64,000 nucleotides of DNA from Candidatus Pristimantibacillus lignocellulolyticus (GTDB taxonomy: Bacteria > Bacillota > Bacilli > Paenibacillales > Paenibacillaceae): assembly GCA_023639215.1 (NCBI GenBank), contig CP097899.1:813501-877500 (forward strand), read 5' to 3'. Shown piece by piece: positions 37,013 to 45,428 of this stretch (position 1 is the stretch's first letter; the number at the start of each line of letters is the position of its first letter). Made by a program: the position numbers and the translations under genes. Under the pieces are notes generated by a model that saw only the letters and a list, made by a program, of their open reading frames with translations, had not been told where the DNA came from and searched no databases.

Positions 37013-38146
37013 TTATTCCGGCCAAATTAGTTTTTCACCTTCATAAATTGCATCGATATATGCGTTGTTCATAACTTTATCTACTGCTATTTTTTCACGA
37101 ATAACACTTGCCCCAAACAGAATGTCAATCTCACGTTCCCATTGTTCGTTAGTTTGCCATGCTACACCATGCCCTGCAATGCGAGAACTATTAACGATAT
37201 CAAGTTCAACAGACCAACGATTTGTTTCAGTCGCAACATCGTAAACAGAACCAGAGAGATTTGACAATGCCTCTACTGACGCATCCGGATTTTCTGCTGC
37301 ATAGTCATGCGCTTTGGATACTGCTCTTAAAAAATCTTCTATCACAGTAGGATTATCAGTTGCAAACGTATTGTTCACAGCAAGTACACCAAACGATGTT
37401 TCAGCTCCAAATTGACCTGGATCAATTAACGATACTTCAACGCCCATTTGTTCCATTAAAAAAGGTTCATTGGATTTGTAAACTGTTAAAGCATCTACTT
37501 TCCCCGTACTTAGAACAGTTGGATCGTATCCTACCGATACTCCTTTAACCGACGTTACATCGACATTAGATTGATTGAACATCGCTACAATATTTGCCGG
37601 CAACGCCCCGTGATATCCGATTGTTTTGCCTACAAGATCCTTCGGCTCCGTAATGCCTGAATCTTTCATAACCATAATCGCACTTGTGCCAGATGCGCCA
37701 AAAGTTGCAATACCTTTAATGTCTGCACCATTCACCGCTGACTGAATAACAAGACTAGGCGTACCTGCTGAGGCAATCTGTGCTTGTCCTGCGGCTAGAA
37801 ATTTCATTCCTTCTGCATCTAATCCTGGAATAATCTTCACGTTAAGTCCCATTTCTTCAAAGTACCCTAGTTCAGAAGCCATTACGACTTGGATATCTGG
37901 GGGCGATGCTGCATAGTAGTATCCTGTAATATAAGTAATTTCACCAACTGCTTCATTCACTGCTTTTCTAGCCGCCCAATCCATAGCGCCTTCTTCCACT
38001 TCGCTTCCTTCGACGACTGCTGTTGGTTCAGGTGTCGTTGTCGTTATCGGTGCTTCATTTGCCTTTCCACATGCTGACAGTACCAACAACACGCTACAAA
38101 CCATCATTACCATTAACATCTTAAAAAGCTTTGTCTTTCTCTCCAT
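37013..38146 (-). CDS. NMT1/SsuA-type ABC transporter substrate-binding lipoprotein
   Basis: Extracellular binding lipoprotein of about 377 residues. The signal segment ends with lipobox LSAC, then an acidic Thr/Pro linker. The mature part is a periplasmic-binding-protein type 2 fold of the NMT1/THI5/SsuA group: YYYAASPPDIQVVMASELGYFEEMGL, AGQAQIASAGTPS, KDLVGKTIGYHG, VDALTVYKSNEP. This group binds thiamine pyrimidine precursors, sulfonates, taurine or other small N/S compounds. Its position between the permease and RutA-like genes says it delivers the operon's substrate. The ATG at 38144-38146 follows GGAGG. Confidence 0.88.
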   Translation of the reverse strand: MERKTKLFKMLMVMMVCSVLLVLSACGKANEAPITTTTPEPTAVVEGSEVEEGAMDWAARKAVNEAVGEITYITGYYYAASPPDIQVVMASELGYFEEMGLNVKIIPGLDAEGMKFLAAGQAQIASAGTPSLVIQSAVNGADIKGIATFGASGTSAIMVMKDSGITEPKDLVGKTIGYHGALPANIVAMFNQSNVDVTSVKGVSVGYDPTVLSTGKVDALTVYKSNEPFLMEQMGVEVSLIDPGQFGAETSFGVLAVNNTFATDNPTVIEDFLRAVSKAHDYAAENPDASVEALSNLSGSVYDVATETNRWSVELDIVNSSRIAGHGVAWQTNEQWEREIDILFGASVIREKIAVDKVMNNAYIDAIYEGEKLIWPE

Positions 38147-38218
38147 CTCCAAAACCTCCACTTTTTCTGTATTTTGATAATAATATGAAGTCCAACAACC
38201 TATTGCTCACATCTCTCT

Positions 38219-39082
38219 CTAAGAACGATTTTCACTTGATACATGCCAAGATAGTGCTTTTCGTTCAATAAAGCGAACAATATTCGTAAGACAAATACCC
38301 ATAATAGCTAACATGCAGATCGCCGCAAACATTCGCTCTGTTTGCATATAGTTACTAGACATCATAATAATGTTACCTAATCCTTCAGTAGAACCACTCC
38401 ATTCGCCTACTACTGCACCCATTACACTCAAACTTACACAAGTTCTTGCTGCTGAGAATAGATAAGGAAGACTATTAGGTAACCTTAGTTTAAAGAAGAT
38501 TTCGCGTTTATTGGCATGTAGCGATTTCATATACTCTAGATGATTTTCGTCTATTGATCTGAATCCTACAATGGAGTTCAATAACATTGGGAAAAACGTA
38601 ATAATTGATGCAATTAATATTTTAGGTAAGGCATCAAAACCAAACCAAAGTATAAATAGTGGAGCGATCGCCATAATCGGTGTTACATTAGCTAATACCG
38701 CTATTGGTAATAACATTCTTTCTAGTAGCGGAGAATGAGCCATAAAAATTCCGGCTATAATCGCTACCGTTAAACCTAGAAAGAAACCAGCTAATGCTTC
38801 ATATAAAGTTACCCATGCATGTGGTAAATAAAATGAGATAGAAGAGAAAAATTCGATGATAACTGCTGATGGTGCAGGTAAAGTTACAGGATTAATGTTG
38901 AATAACCTTACTGCAAGTTCCCACAATAAAAATAATGTTACGAATGCAAAAGTTGGTGGTAAGTAGGTGGACTCCGAAAACTTTAACTTTGCTTTTGTAA
39001 GCAATGAAAACTCTTTACTTTTATGTTCAATATTCGGTCTTACCATAATCGTTGCTTCTCTAACTGCGCTTCTCACAGTCAT
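38219..39082 (-). CDS. ABC transporter permease (SsuC/ThiX-like)
   Basis: Membrane permease of about 287 residues with six hydrophobic segments and the BPD_transp_1 pattern. The TLPAPSAVIIEFF entry segment and the coupling loop (EYMKSLHANKREIFFKLRLPNSLPYLFSAARTCV) are typical of SsuC/TauC-type permeases. It sits between the ATPase and binding-protein genes. The start is uncertain: an ATG at 39080-39082 lies very close to the GGGGAG site, and a GTG at 39076 has better spacing. Confidence 0.87.
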   Translation of the reverse strand: MTVRSAVREATIMVRPNIEHKSKEFSLLTKAKLKFSESTYLPPTFAFVTLFLLWELAVRLFNINPVTLPAPSAVIIEFFSSISFYLPHAWVTLYEALAGFFLGLTVAIIAGIFMAHSPLLERMLLPIAVLANVTPIMAIAPLFILWFGFDALPKILIASIITFFPMLLNSIVGFRSIDENHLEYMKSLHANKREIFFKLRLPNSLPYLFSAARTCVSLSVMGAVVGEWSGSTEGLGNIIMMSSNYMQTERMFAAICMLAIMGICLTNIVRFIERKALSWHVSSENRS

Positions 39083-39108
39083 CACTCCCCTTCATGAATA
39101 ACCTCAAC

Positions 39109-39885
39109 TTATTTCCATCTATCACGTAAATAGCCTCTAATTTCTGTTACATATTGATGAAACTCTTCGGTATCTTCAATCGATGCTTGTCGTGGTCTAG
39201 GTAAATTAATATCAATTACTTTCGATACTTGACCAGGTCTAGCAGACATGACTACCACTTTGTCTGAAAGTAATACTGCTTCTCGTAAACTATGCGTAAC
39301 AAATAGCACCGTCTTCTGATGAGCTTCCCAAATATGTAGCAACTGGTAGCTGATCATTTCTCTAGTAATTTCATCTAAGGCTGAGAATGGTTCATCCATT
39401 AGTAGAATTGGCGCTCCTGAGCCGAATGCTCTAGCAATTCCTACGCGTTGTTGCATACCACCTGATAATTCTTTCGCATAAGAATTAACGAAATCACCTA
39501 ATCCTACTGATTGTAGTAGTTTAATAGGATCTTCTCTATCTTCTACTTGAATGCCAACTCCTTTTATATTTACTTCAAAGGGAACATTCATATTTTCTAA
39601 TACAGTACGCCATGGGAATAATGCTGGAGATTGCGGTACAAAACCAAATTGTTTCTGACTTTGGGCACCTAGTGTTGTCATCCCTCCGATAGTTACTTCT
39701 CCTTGATCTACATCCGCTAATCCTCCAACGATTCGCAACAATGTAGATTTACCACAGCCACTTGGACCAATCAGACTTACAAATGTACCTTGTTCAAATT
39801 CAAGATTAATATCACGCAATGCTTCAGTTACTTGACCTCTTCGTTCGAAAAATTTACTAACGTTTTTAACCTTGATGTAAGTCAA
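39109..39885 (-). CDS. ABC transporter ATPase (SsuB/ThiZ-like)
   Basis: ATPase of 258 residues energising the transporter. Walker A GPSGCGKST is near residue 42, signature LSGGMQQRVGIARAFG near 140 and Walker B ILLMDEPFSALDE near 160, with the switch histidine in FVTHSLREAVLL. It is the first gene of a run of ten same-strand genes (39885 down to 30194). The start appears to be TTG at 39883-39885, after GGTGATC, which matches the 3' end of 16S rRNA; no better ATG exists nearby. Confidence 0.9.
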   Translation of the reverse strand: MTYIKVKNVSKFFERRGQVTEALRDINLEFEQGTFVSLIGPSGCGKSTLLRIVGGLADVDQGEVTIGGMTTLGAQSQKQFGFVPQSPALFPWRTVLENMNVPFEVNIKGVGIQVEDREDPIKLLQSVGLGDFVNSYAKELSGGMQQRVGIARAFGSGAPILLMDEPFSALDEITREMISYQLLHIWEAHQKTVLFVTHSLREAVLLSDKVVVMSARPGQVSKVIDINLPRPRQASIEDTEEFHQYVTEIRGYLRDRWK

Positions 39886-40204
39886 ATTAGATCACCACAC
39901 TATTATTAAATATTTAGTTAAATAAAATTAACTATTTGATTAATTCGATAACCAAATACTATCATCGCACTTCTTTAGTGTCAACTAATATGACATGTAA
40001 TAATTTATATTTGTATTTCCATATAAAAACCGTAGTCTTACGTCATACTTACTAACTTATTTATGTAACATACAACAAATATAACACATACATAACATAA
40101 TTAAGTTAGATTATTTAACACAATTTTTAGATTCTATAATTCGAAACTATTTCTCAGTACATACTATAATTTCTTATCACCATTCAAATAACTTACAACA
40201 ACAA
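39886..40204. promoter_or_regulatory. AT-rich promoter region of the Rut-like operon
   Basis: About 320 bases without a gene. It carries a 20-bp palindrome at 39915-39934 (separate entry) and many short AT runs. No riboswitch core (SAM, thiamine, FMN or T-box motifs) was recognised on either strand. Confidence 0.5.
39915..39934. promoter_or_regulatory. Palindrome TAGTTAA-N6-TTAACTA, candidate operator
   Basis: Two perfect 7-bp arms six bases apart, 30-50 bases upstream of the operon's first codon. Size and place fit a TetR-type operator; either the fusion regulator (31788-32879) or the regulator at 45429-46106 could bind it. Confidence 0.45.
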
Positions 40205-40241
40205 AAGCTAGTATCAACTTGTTTAAAGTCGATACTAGCTT
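40205..40241 (-). terminator. Terminator of the sulfonate-type operon
   Basis: AAGCTAGTATC (40205-40215) pairs perfectly with GATACTAGCTT (40231-40241); on the minus strand CTTTTGTTG follows. It is 17 bases past the monooxygenase stop. Confidence 0.8.
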
Positions 40242-40257
40242 CATATTTAATCGTAAA

Positions 40258-41604
40258 TTACACATATTGTTTAGCATGGAAATGACCTATCGCCGGACGC
40301 TCTAACCCTAAGTGCTCCCGCAATGTGTTACCTGTATATTCCCTGCGGAATATTCCTCTGTCTTGCAAGATTGGTATAACATGATCTACAAACTCATCTA
40401 AATTACCTGGCAATACTGGCGGCATAATATTGAATCCATCGCATCCGTATTCCTCAAACCATAACTGGATAAGATCAGCTAATCCTTCATACGTGCCAAC
40501 ATATTGTAAATGTCCTCGCGCACCAATTAGACGACGACCTAACTCTAGAATGGATAGATTATCTCTACGTGCCGTATCCATAATTAGCTGTACACGACTC
40601 TTCATCCCATTAGAAGCTTCTACTGGATCAGGAATATCAGGTAATTGGCCATCTAATGGATAACTAGATAGATCGAAGTTAAGCATTCCCGATAACATCG
40701 TGACAACAGTTGCTGGTGGAATATAGGACTGCAGCTGTTCATACTTCGCCTTAGCCTCTTCTTCCGTTGCTCCAATTATAGGTGAAATACCAGGCATAAT
40801 TTTCAAACTTCCCGGCTTACGCCCATGTTCTTCTAGTTTCGAATTAACACTTTGATAAAAAGCTTGCGCAACTTCTAGAGATTGCTGAGCAGTAAAGATA
40901 ACTTCACCAAAGCTCGCTGCAAATTCTTTTCCCGGTTCAGATGATCCTGCTTGGATTAGAACAGGGTAGCCTTGTGGAGGTCTTGGTACATTCAATGTTC
41001 CTTTTGTAGAGTACCATTGCCCTTTATATTCAACCTCTTTTATTTTAGTTGGATCTGCAAATCGGGCTTGCTCACGATCCACAATTAAGGAATCGTCTTC
41101 CCAGCTATCCCATAGTCTAGTTACCACTTCAGTAAATTCTCTAGCCATTTCATAACGAGTTTCATGAGGAGGATGTTTCTCACGACCATAATTGTATGCT
41201 TCCGTATCAAGCTGAGAAGTAACAATATTCCACCCTGCTCGGCCATTACTAATATGGTCAAGTGTAGCGAATTTACGTGCTGTATTATACGGTTCATTGT
41301 AAGTTGTTGATACAGTAGCTGTTAAGCCTAACTTCGTTGTTTCTACAGCTAGAGCAGACATAACCGTCATCGGATCGAGCATACCAGCAGCCGCTTGGTC
41401 GGCTCCCATCACATATAACAAATCAGCTAGAAATATCATATCGAATTTACCGCGTTCAGCAGTTTTTGCAACATTGCGGTAGAACGAGTAATCAAATATT
41501 TTCTCAGCACCCGATTCTGGATGTCTCCAACCATAGTGATGATGACCTGTATAATATATAAACGCACCTAAGTGAAGCTCATCTTTTCTTTTGCTCATGT
41601 TCAT
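40258..41604 (-). CDS. NtaA/SnaA/DszA-family flavin-dependent monooxygenase
   Basis: Luciferase-like monooxygenase of about 448 residues, the length of the NtaA/DszA group (nitrilotriacetate, EDTA and dibenzothiophene-sulfone oxidation; YxeK and YtnJ in Bacillus). Segments include LHLGAFIYYTGHHHYGWRHP, ERGKFDMIFLADLL, GRAGWNIVTS, HETRYEMAREFTEVVTRLWDSWEDD and PVLIQAGSSEPGKEFAASFGEVIFTAQ, all typical. It uses reduced FMN, probably from the SsuE-like reductase of the neighbouring operon, as none is encoded in this one. Starts at 41604 or 41598 share the GAGG site. With an SsuABC-type importer it probably attacks a sulfur or amino compound. Confidence 0.88.
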   Translation of the reverse strand: MNMSKRKDELHLGAFIYYTGHHHYGWRHPESGAEKIFDYSFYRNVAKTAERGKFDMIFLADLLYVMGADQAAAGMLDPMTVMSALAVETTKLGLTATVSTTYNEPYNTARKFATLDHISNGRAGWNIVTSQLDTEAYNYGREKHPPHETRYEMAREFTEVVTRLWDSWEDDSLIVDREQARFADPTKIKEVEYKGQWYSTKGTLNVPRPPQGYPVLIQAGSSEPGKEFAASFGEVIFTAQQSLEVAQAFYQSVNSKLEEHGRKPGSLKIMPGISPIIGATEEEAKAKYEQLQSYIPPATVVTMLSGMLNFDLSSYPLDGQLPDIPDPVEASNGMKSRVQLIMDTARRDNLSILELGRRLIGARGHLQYVGTYEGLADLIQLWFEEYGCDGFNIMPPVLPGNLDEFVDHVIPILQDRGIFRREYTGNTLREHLGLERPAIGHFHAKQYV

Positions 41605-41627
41605 GACTTCCTCTCTGTTGGTCGTAA

Positions 41628-41661
41628 TTATCCTTTGAACGTATTTATCCTTTGAACGTAT
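41628..41661. repeat. Tandem 17-bp duplication at a gene end
   Basis: TTATCCTTTGAACGTAT occurs twice back to back (41628-41644 and 41645-41661). One copy covers the last codons and stop of the second permease gene; the other lies in the gap before the monooxygenase ribosome site. It is probably a slippage duplication. Confidence 0.9.
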
Positions 41662-42463
41662 CTCTCCAGCGTAGCCATCTCTTCTCAAGTAAGCGTGTTG
41701 CTGAATCTGAGAGTTTACCGATAACTGCAAAAATCGTTATTCCTACAAATACTTTATCCGTCTGAGAATAGGCTCTTGCATCTTGAATCATATAGCCGAT
41801 TCCTGCACTTGTACCCATCATCTCAGCTACAACAAGCACTAGCCACGCCGTTCCTAGCGACAATCTCACGCCTAGCAATATATTAGGCAATGCAGCAGGA
41901 ATAATTAACTTCGTTAACAACTGTAATCTAGAATATTGCAATATTTTTGATACTTCATACAATTTCAATTCGACATTACGAATACCAAGAAACGTATTCA
42001 CGTATAAAGGAAAGAATGAACCCAATGAAATCATTAATATTTTGGAAAATTCACCTACGCCAAACCACAAAATAAATAAGGGAATTAATGCTAATAAAGG
42101 AATCGTACGTAACATCTGAATCGACGGATCAATCGTTTTCTCTGACAACTTTCCTAGTCCAGTAAATAACCCTAGAAGCAAACCCGCTACAGAACCAAGC
42201 AAAAAACCCAAACCTGCGCGATATGTGCTTATCGCTAGATGTTCAAAAACTTCACCACTTTGTACAAGATTCCAAAATTGGGCTACGATAACGGATGGTG
42301 CAGGTAATAATTGAGGAGAGATTAAGTGTAGGACAGCGGCAATTTCCCATATAGCAAGAAGCAATAAAGGAAAGATCCATCCTTGTAATGGTCTAGGAAT
42401 TATCGCTAACCAATCTCTTCTAGCAGATCCTTTATTAGTAGTCTTTGTTAATCCACTACTCAT
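41645..42463 (-). CDS. SsuC-type ABC permease, second paralogue
   Basis: Membrane permease of 272 residues, six hydrophobic segments. LLPAPSVIVAQFW, LRTIPLLALIPLFILWFGVGEFSKI and LTKLIIPAALPNILLGVRLSLG are the standard SsuC landmarks. It overlaps the upstream paralogous permease gene by four bases and shares long identical stretches with it (PLFILWFG, FFPLYVNTFLGIR, TKLIIPAALPNILLG), so the pair arose by duplication. With only one ATPase gene in the operon the two may form a heterodimeric channel. Confidence 0.9.
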   Translation of the reverse strand: MSSGLTKTTNKGSARRDWLAIIPRPLQGWIFPLLLLAIWEIAAVLHLISPQLLPAPSVIVAQFWNLVQSGEVFEHLAISTYRAGLGFLLGSVAGLLLGLFTGLGKLSEKTIDPSIQMLRTIPLLALIPLFILWFGVGEFSKILMISLGSFFPLYVNTFLGIRNVELKLYEVSKILQYSRLQLLTKLIIPAALPNILLGVRLSLGTAWLVLVVAEMMGTSAGIGYMIQDARAYSQTDKVFVGITIFAVIGKLSDSATRLLEKRWLRWRDTFKG

Positions 42464-43320
42464 GATTTCCCCTCCCTGCCATAGCTATCTTGCCATTTCA
42501 AGCAACGCTTCTCTATCCATTTCACAAGCGAATCAGTCACTTTTCCAGCAACAGCGAATACGATAATCCCGACAAAGACAACCTCTGTCCAAGAGAACGA
42601 TCGCGCATCATTAATGAGATACCCAATACCCGAACTTGCACCCATAAGTTCAGCAACGACTAACCCTAGCCAAGCAACTCCGATTGATAATCTAGTCCCT
42701 AGTAGTATATTAGGTAATGCTGCTGGAATAATTAACTTCGTTATCAATTGCCATTTACTAAATTGTAAGACACGACCAACATCGAATAACTTGGAATCTA
42801 CAGATCGGATACCTAGAAACGTATTTACATAGAGTGGAAAAAACGCACCTTTAGCAATTAATAGTAGCTTAGATGTTTCCCCGAAACCAAACCATAATAT
42901 AAATAGCGGTGCAATAGCCAAATGCGGTAATGTACGAAGCATTTGTAAGGATGGATCTAGTAATCGTTCCGTTTTATAAGAGAAACCAACCCACGTTCCC
43001 ATAACTAACCCTAAGCCGCCACCAATAACAAACCCCAAAAACGCTCGCCATACAGATATACCAAGATGTTTTACAAGTTCGCCTGAAGCTGTCAAATTAA
43101 CGAACTCCGTAATAATTTGACTTGGTCTGGGCAATAGAATCGGATTCAATTTGCCTAGCATTCCTGCAATCTCCCATATCACAATGACGAGGACGGGCAA
43201 TAGTAGACCAAGCAATACATTCGTAGTTGCAATAGATAGACTTATTTTATTTCGTTTCTTTTTAGTCTGTCTGTTCGGACTTGCAACTACCTCTCTTACC
43301 CCTGTCTCCATAAGTTCCAT
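42460..43320 (-). CDS. SsuC-type ABC permease, first paralogue
   Basis: Membrane permease of 286 residues with a basic cytoplasmic start (NRQTKKKRNK) and six hydrophobic segments. LLPRPSQIITEFV, LRTLPHLAIAPLFILWFGFGETSKL and GIGYLINDARSFSWTEVVFVGI mark it as SsuC-like (aliphatic sulfonate/taurine type). The ATG follows GAGGAGG. It overlaps the next gene by four bases, so translation is coupled. Its mate is the paralogue at 41645-42463. Confidence 0.9.
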   Translation of the reverse strand: MELMETGVREVVASPNRQTKKKRNKISLSIATTNVLLGLLLPVLVIVIWEIAGMLGKLNPILLPRPSQIITEFVNLTASGELVKHLGISVWRAFLGFVIGGGLGLVMGTWVGFSYKTERLLDPSLQMLRTLPHLAIAPLFILWFGFGETSKLLLIAKGAFFPLYVNTFLGIRSVDSKLFDVGRVLQFSKWQLITKLIIPAALPNILLGTRLSIGVAWLGLVVAELMGASSGIGYLINDARSFSWTEVVFVGIIVFAVAGKVTDSLVKWIEKRCLKWQDSYGREGKS

Positions 43321-43352
43321 CCTCCTCTCTTGAATCGCAATAACTTCTATTC

Positions 43353-44378
43353 TTATTCCAGCGGATCTTGCAATGCCGCATCAATGAATTGATTATTTAC
43401 AATATCAGCAACTTTAATTTCTTTACGAATATTTTTAATCTCATATTGGAAATCCGCTGTCTTCTGCAATTCCGCTATAACATCATCACTCACTGCGATA
43501 TTGATCATTCTTGCACGATCAAACGTTCCAGCTATTATTTCTACAGGAATATCACGTTCTGCAGCATAGCGTTCTAGTGCTTCATCTTCGTTAGCTAATT
43601 CCCAAGCCAATGTTTTATTAATTACCTTTTGATATAACGTAATAAGTTCAGGATAGTCATCTGCGTATGACGTTCTAGCAATTGTGAATGAAGGAGAAAA
43701 TACACCTAGTGATTCACCATCTTCTAACACTTTTGCTTTTCCACTTGCACTATTAAGCGTAATATAAGGATCCCATGTAGCCCAAGCATCAACTCCGCCA
43801 GATTCAAATGCTGGTTGCGCCTCATCCGGTTGCAATTGAATAACCTCTACATCACTATCTGACAAGTTCGCTTCTTTCAATCCACGATATAGGAAATTGT
43901 AAGCATTACTACCTTTAGTCACTGCAATCTTCTTACCTTTTAAATCAGCTAACGAAGTTGCCGTACTATCATTTGCAACAAGAATAGCTACATTGTTCGT
44001 TCCTTCTAACGTTTGCGAAATAATTGTGAATGGAATACCTGCGGATTGACCAGCAACTACAGGCATATTACCTAATGTAGCAATATCTAACTTATTAGAA
44101 GCAATTGCTTCCGTCATCGGCGGACCACTTTGGAATTCTGTCCATTCTACACTGACACCAAGCTTTTCAAATTCTTGCTCAAACCATTTCTCATCTCTTG
44201 CTTTGCCGAATAGACCGCCGCTACCTTGCACACCAATTTTGATCGTTACGCCATCATAACTTTTTGCAACATTACCCGTTTTTTCGTTAGGAGCTTTTCC
44301 TGTATTATTTCCACTGCAAGCTGTCAGTGCCACCATCATTACTAGTAATACCGTCACAATAACGTTAAATTTTTTCAT
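43353..44378 (-). CDS. SsuA-type substrate-binding lipoprotein
   Basis: Binding lipoprotein of about 341 residues with lipobox LTAC near residue 21. The fold is that of aliphatic-sulfonate-binding SsuA: KIGVQGSGGLFGKARDEKW, FEKLGVSVEWTEFQSGPPM, LDIATLGNMPVV, LKGKKIAVTKGSNAYNFL and VDAWATWDPYITL are hallmark segments. The ligand is probably a sulfonate or related organosulfur compound, by family only. The ATG at 44376-44378 follows GGGGAGA. It lies between the ATPase and the permease genes. Confidence 0.9.
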   Translation of the reverse strand: MKKFNVIVTVLLVMMVALTACSGNNTGKAPNEKTGNVAKSYDGVTIKIGVQGSGGLFGKARDEKWFEQEFEKLGVSVEWTEFQSGPPMTEAIASNKLDIATLGNMPVVAGQSAGIPFTIISQTLEGTNNVAILVANDSTATSLADLKGKKIAVTKGSNAYNFLYRGLKEANLSDSDVEVIQLQPDEAQPAFESGGVDAWATWDPYITLNSASGKAKVLEDGESLGVFSPSFTIARTSYADDYPELITLYQKVINKTLAWELANEDEALERYAAERDIPVEIIAGTFDRARMINIAVSDDVIAELQKTADFQYEIKNIRKEIKVADIVNNQFIDAALQDPLE

Positions 44379-44421
44379 CACAATCTCTCCCCTATTTTCC
44401 TATTAGATGTAACTTTATTCC

Positions 44422-45198
44422 TTATATCCCTGCCCCAATATCAAGCGTAGGTTCTTCCACCTTTTCAAACTCTCTTAACACTTTGGCACGTAGCTCTTGA
44501 AAACTGTTCTGTGATCTCTTACGAGGAAATGGCAGATCTATCGGCAATACTGAACGAATATGTCCCGGTCTTGGATTCATAATGACGACCCGTTCTCCTA
44601 GAAATACCGCTTCATCTAGATCATGAGTAACAAACAGCATCGTTGTTTTATTTTTCTGCCATATATCAAGCAGTACCTCTTGTAAATGTGCCCGTGTAAA
44701 TGCGTCAAGTGCACCAAAAGGTTCATCTAGCAATAACACATCTGGTGTTCGTAATAAAGCTCTTGCTATGGCTACCCTCTGTGCCATACCACCAGATAAC
44801 TCTCTTGGATAAGACTTTTCGAATCCTTTCAACCGAACCAACTCGATAAGCTCATCTACTTTCTTTCTGACCTTTGGATCTCTGAGTGATAAATTCGCTG
44901 CAATATTTTTCTCTACTGTTAACCAAGGGAATAATCTTGGCTCTTGAAAAATAAATCCTTTTTCAATACTAGGACCATCAATCGGTTTTCCATTCAGCAA
45001 CACATCTCCGCTATATTCGGTATCAAGCCCTGCTACAATTTTTAACAATGTGCTCTTACCACAGCCACTAGGCCCAATAATCGTTATAAATTCACCTTTA
45101 GCAATTGACAATTGAATATTGTGAAGAGCGATAACATCACCCGATGGCGATGAAAATCGTTTATTCAATTGATTCATGACAAGAATTTCTGCTGACAT
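44422..45198 (-). CDS. SsuB-type ABC transporter ATPase
   Basis: ATPase of 258 residues, first gene of the operon. Walker A GPSGCGKST (about 42), signature LSGGMAQRVAIARALL (about 135), Walker B VLLLDEPFGALDA and the TMLFVTHDLDEAVFL switch are all intact. It would drive both SsuC paralogues. The ATG follows GGGGGGCG. Confidence 0.92.
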   Translation of the reverse strand: MSAEILVMNQLNKRFSSPSGDVIALHNIQLSIAKGEFITIIGPSGCGKSTLLKIVAGLDTEYSGDVLLNGKPIDGPSIEKGFIFQEPRLFPWLTVEKNIAANLSLRDPKVRKKVDELIELVRLKGFEKSYPRELSGGMAQRVAIARALLRTPDVLLLDEPFGALDAFTRAHLQEVLLDIWQKNKTTMLFVTHDLDEAVFLGERVVIMNPRPGHIRSVLPIDLPFPRKRSQNSFQELRAKVLREFEKVEEPTLDIGAGI

Positions 45199-45264
45199 TA
45201 TTAATCGCCCCCCGCTATTCCTTATAATACTTACCCGTTTACTTGGTTATTAAGATAAAAAAAA

Positions 45265-45340
45265 GGAGATTATTCAACGCGAACGATCACTTCACATACC
45301 CTAATAGATATGCTTGATCTGTTCCATTGCAATAATCTCC
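45265..45340 (-). terminator. Long extended hairpin with T-run between the TetR gene and the SsuB-type gene
   Basis: GGAGATTATT (45265-45274) pairs with AATAATCTCC (45331-45340), and the stem goes on with imperfect pairing (GAACGATCA with TGATCTGTTC) up to a loop of about 25 bases, some 76 bases in all. On the minus strand eight T follow. It probably ends the TetR transcript, and it also lies about 65 bases before the ssuB-type start, so an attenuator role is possible. No known riboswitch core was recognised. Confidence 0.7.
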
Positions 45341-45428
45341 AGTTTTCTGGTCGATTTATGGATATTCATTTTCAGTTACATAATGAATATTAATTCAATT
45401 TGTTATGACGTTATTCTATCAGCAGACT

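Noticed and set aside
45199..45428. SAM (S-box) or T-box leader of the sulfonate-type operon.
   Set aside because: Neither the conserved S-box core nor the T-box GGTGG-type motif is present on the minus strand; only a long hairpin terminator is seen.
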